NCBI GenBank assembly: GCA_964035545.1 | Contig: OZ037768.1 | Span: forward strand, 20,334,700-20,398,699 | Reading direction: 5' to 3' | DNA length: 64,000 nt | Source of the DNA: Bugula neritina | Taxonomy: Eukaryota > Bryozoa > Gymnolaemata > Cheilostomatida > Bugulidae | Part shown: positions 61,316 to 64,000 of the stretch, one piece after another | Numbering within the stretch: position 1 is the stretch's first letter | Layout: each line of letters starts with the position of its first letter | Program-made: the position numbers and the translations under genes | Notes under the pieces: model-generated | Seen by the model: the letters and a program-made list of their open reading frames with translations, nothing else | Databases searched by the model: none | Told to the model about the DNA's origin: nothing

Positions 61316-61956
61316 ACTTGTGGTAGTTTTCTCAAGTTATTAATGTATTTGTTTATTTCATTAAAATATATTGCAAAATTCTGAAATGAGTATTTTATTG
61401 ATAATCTATTTGTAAGTTCTTAGTTCTTACCTATGTATGTAACGTTCTAGGTACGAAAAGATCAAAATGCATTCATTTGTAGCCCAAAACTGCTAAATCC
61501 TAAGGCATGTAGTATAATAACTATAACTATACGTTAAAAACTGCTAATGATAAAAAACATTCCATATTATAGCCAACTAATGCTGAAAAATTTAAATTCT
61601 TAGCAACATTTTTTTCTCTAGTACCTATGTTGTACTAGCACAAATCACACGCAACCAATCATATTTGTATGAGTATAACACTAATGTATCTGTTTGTATA
61701 CACCATACACAGTTACCATTATCTCAAGATGGTGCCTTTAGGCACTTGGGGGCAGCAAAGCATATTTATAATTAATAATGCTGCACGTGATACTGCCACG
61801 TGTGCTGTGTTGCAAGTTACGTGTGCTTTTAGCCTATAGGCAAATATCCCATTTTGCAAACTGAACAGGCTATGCTTGGACATTGCCTTGAAGAACCAAA
61901 GGGTTATCACTACAGATTGTGATACACACGCACACATATGTGTATATACATATGTA

Positions 61957-61957
<1 letters not shown>

Positions 61958-62024
<67 letters not shown>
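61958..62024. repeat. (TA)n microsatellite
   Basis: Uninterrupted TA dinucleotides after a short CACACATATGTGTATATA lead-in. Not coding. Confidence 0.97.
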
Positions 62025-62031
<7 letters not shown>

Positions 62032-62963
62032 ATTTATAATTTCATAACATAAATTGATCGAGGTGTTTTGAAGTTGGAGCCAATCCGTAGAGACAATCAA
62101 CATTCCTTACTCATCGAATCAAGTTGTCCTGTTTTTACCTGCTCGATATTATCGGTCTATATATTTACTATTTACTATTAATTATAAAGTCAAGAGTAAG
62201 GCTTAACTTCTAATATATTATAAACCATGAGTCTATATTAGTGAATTACATTAAATTGATATGAAAGTGAATATCTTATCAGCTGTTAAATGATGAGTTT
62301 CAAAGTTCAAAGTTTATACCCTACGCCAGTAACTTAACTGAACATTTTATACTAGATAAAAACTGATATTACCCTAAGGAATCGAATTACAGCCACATTA
62401 TTAATACAAGTCAGCTCTAATTACTAGTTAGTAGTAAGCATCAGTTTAACTTTTCAATTAGTATTAATCTGCTATTGCTGCAACAGTGTTACAAAATAGA
62501 ATTTTTCTTGTAGTTGAAAACTTTAAACATTATATATTTATTCTATCATATATAAACATCACACATATAGCAGGACTTGCTTTATTGTTAAAAAGTAAAC
62601 TAGAGAAAAATCTGTATGGTAGTACAGAAATTTATTCATGTGAGAGTTAGTTAATTGATGGTGTGAAAGGGAAGCATAAAATACAGTACACAAAAACAGC
62701 TAAGAATAACTATAATGTAATTTTAATTTCTTTCCTTCAATGTTGAGCAAAGTATGGAATATCTGAATGAAAAATAAAGAAAGCTAGAAACTCTCCAGTT
62801 TAATCAAAATTAAACATGGTGTCCTACGAAATGAAAATTTATAATTAAAAATAGTCTCAGTATTCATTTTTCTCCAATAAATAGCTACATTTCTGTCTAT
62901 TTAGTTAACACTCTAGCAGCCTCTAGCTGGTAAAAGCCTGGAAAATAATAAGTTGAACCACAT

Positions 62964-63947
62964 TTAGTCTTGTTTTGACCATTTCATATCATCTGATCGT
63001 GGAATAGCTCCTGTTAGTTTGGTGATGATAGCCTCAGCAATTCTCCAAAAGTTGATAGCTTCAAGAGGAGGGTTAAGCCAGCCCGTTGTAATACAGTAGT
63101 TGACCTCATGTGGAGATACATGGTGCTGGCGGTGATGAAGGCGGGGAAGAATTATATGATAGTCTTGAAGGAATAGTATCCACTTCGGTAATCCAAAATA
63201 GGTGTGAGACCACTTGTGAAACTCATTGGTCATGGTAACAAAGCATGCCAAGAAAAATATATACAGCTCCCAATTGTAAAACGATGCTATTTCTTCTGGT
63301 GTGCATGTGTAAAATTTGTAGGCTGAATAAGCAATAACAGGAATACAGACAGTAAAATTGTCAGCATTTGTTTCAATGAAATCATGTCGGCAAATAGATG
63401 TTGGGTCAATATGATGCTCACGAAATGGCCGTAGCAATGCCTGCCCAATAACTGGAAACTCTACCGTCCCCCAAGTATCAGCAGCCCAGTGAACAAGTCC
63501 ACTTGCCAGGTCAGCAGTACAAATGCCAGCAAACGCATACAAAATAATATAACTCAAATATGTTGAGTCAAAATATCTAACTAAATAAAGTAAGTCAATA
63601 ATCAATAAGATTAGACATATGCCAATTCCTATAATCTCTTGAAGCCTTTTTCCTTTACTGTACATTTTAGCTAGCTCTTGGGCATTTTTATTTCCACTTC
63701 CCCATTTTTTGCCTTTGGGCTGAGTTTCAGTTTGACTCTCGCTCTGACCTTGTGCAAGTGGAGTTTCAACACCATTCTTTTCTGAGGCTATTTTTGACGA
63801 ATTTTCATTTTTAGTTCCATCACTTCTTTCATTGTGGTTGTTATTGTCACTATGATCATAGCGCTCAGAGTCAGTGTCAGTAGGAGTCTTACAAGTCGAG
63901 GTTGAACTTTTGTCTAACTTACTGTTATGATTATGACAAGGAGCCAT
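62964..63947 (-). CDS. PEDS1: Plasmanylethanolamine desaturase (TMEM189/Kua type), intronless
   Basis: Endoplasmic-reticulum membrane desaturase that introduces the vinyl-ether double bond in the last step of plasmalogen synthesis. It has 327 codons in one exon (human 270); an in-frame TAA shortly upstream supports the start. Residues 1-90 are a polar, Asn/Ser/Thr/Lys-rich extension. Hydrophobic segments lie near 105-125, 131-149, 197-213 and 228-243. The histidine-rich metal ligands of the family are present: H153 (VHWAADTWG), REHHIDP (177-182), NEFHKWSH (241-248) and LHHRQHH (270-276), with H280. The absence of introns contrasts with every other gene here and with the multi-exon vertebrate gene, so intron loss or a retroposed copy is likely. 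No disabling mutation. No fused UEV domain follows, unlike the vertebrate read-through product. Confidence 0.93.
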   Translation of the reverse strand: MAPCHNHNSKLDKSSTSTCKTPTDTDSERYDHSDNNNHNERSDGTKNENSSKIASEKNGVETPLAQGQSESQTETQPKGKKWGSGNKNAQELAKMYSKGKRLQEIIGIGICLILLIIDLLYLVRYFDSTYLSYIILYAFAGICTADLASGLVHWAADTWGTVEFPVIGQALLRPFREHHIDPTSICRHDFIETNADNFTVCIPVIAYSAYKFYTCTPEEIASFYNWELYIFFLACFVTMTNEFHKWSHTYFGLPKWILFLQDYHIILPRLHHRQHHVSPHEVNYCITTGWLNPPLEAINFWRIAEAIITKLTGAIPRSDDMKWSKQD

Positions 63948-64000
63948 TGCTGGAGTGTGGAGGGTTAGTACTTAACTACTAGTACTAGTACTTGAACTTC

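Larger units (their letters stand above)
60967..62963. other. Convergent 3' regions of WSB and PEDS1
   Basis: WSB 3' UTR up to the AATAAA at 61310-61315, then AT-rich sequence with a (TA)n tract (61958-62024). The PEDS1 3' UTR lies on the other strand; minus-strand AATAAA signals lie at 62631-62636 and 62581-62586. No coding exon seen. Confidence 0.55.

Overview
The window is AT-rich genomic DNA from an animal. The genes are split by GT-AG introns, and the encoded proteins are metazoan: dynein roadblock light chain, p70 ribosomal S6 kinase, a WSB-type WD40/SOCS-box protein and plasmanylethanolamine desaturase. Two TIR-HEAT proteins, several miniature transposons, a tRNA-derived SINE and a LINE point to an invertebrate. 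A spiralian such as a mollusc or a relative is possible, but the sequence alone does not prove it. All exon models come from reading splice sites, phases and homology by eye. There is no transcript evidence.

Layout. 1-4600 is repeat territory: a hAT-like terminus, then a large diverged inverted repeat. 5382-8354 (-) is a complete four-exon roadblock gene. 10152-17418 (-) is a TIR-HEAT gene (copy B). 19090-21859 (+) is a 5'-truncated, frameshifted LINE. 28514-36200 (+) is a second TIR-HEAT gene (copy A), head-to-head with B. 38212-48148 (-) is a complete 14-exon S6 kinase gene of 502 codons. 51996-60966 (+) is a complete nine-exon WSB1/2-like gene. 62964-63947 (-) is an intronless plasmanylethanolamine desaturase gene (PEDS1/TMEM189/Kua). 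TIR-HEAT A and S6K converge, with opposed poly(A) signals about 25 bases apart. WSB and PEDS1 also converge. S6K and WSB diverge from a shared ~3.8-kb intergenic region.

The genes do not form one pathway. S6K (growth signalling), WSB (ubiquitin-ligase substrate receptor), roadblock (dynein motor) and PEDS1 (plasmalogen synthesis) are housekeeping-type neighbours. The two TIR-HEAT genes are the accessory, possibly immune-related, component. They share exon phases and exon sizes. Copy A keeps the putative TIR catalytic glutamate (E223); copy B has serine at that position (S81).

The most unusual feature is a recurring association of short tandem repeats with splice sites. About ten of 42 introns carry tandem duplications touching or close to a splice junction. 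In three cases the repeat unit includes the splice site itself. The S6K intron-12 donor is repeated in an 18-bp unit, the TIR-HEAT A intron-2 donor in a 30-bp unit (11 copies), and the TIR-HEAT B intron-6 acceptor in a 20-bp unit. The 18- and 30-bp arrays are multiples of three and stay open in the exon frame, so use of a different donor copy would insert small peptide repeats without a frameshift. In S6K the insertion point is inside the hydrophobic motif that TORC1 phosphorylates.
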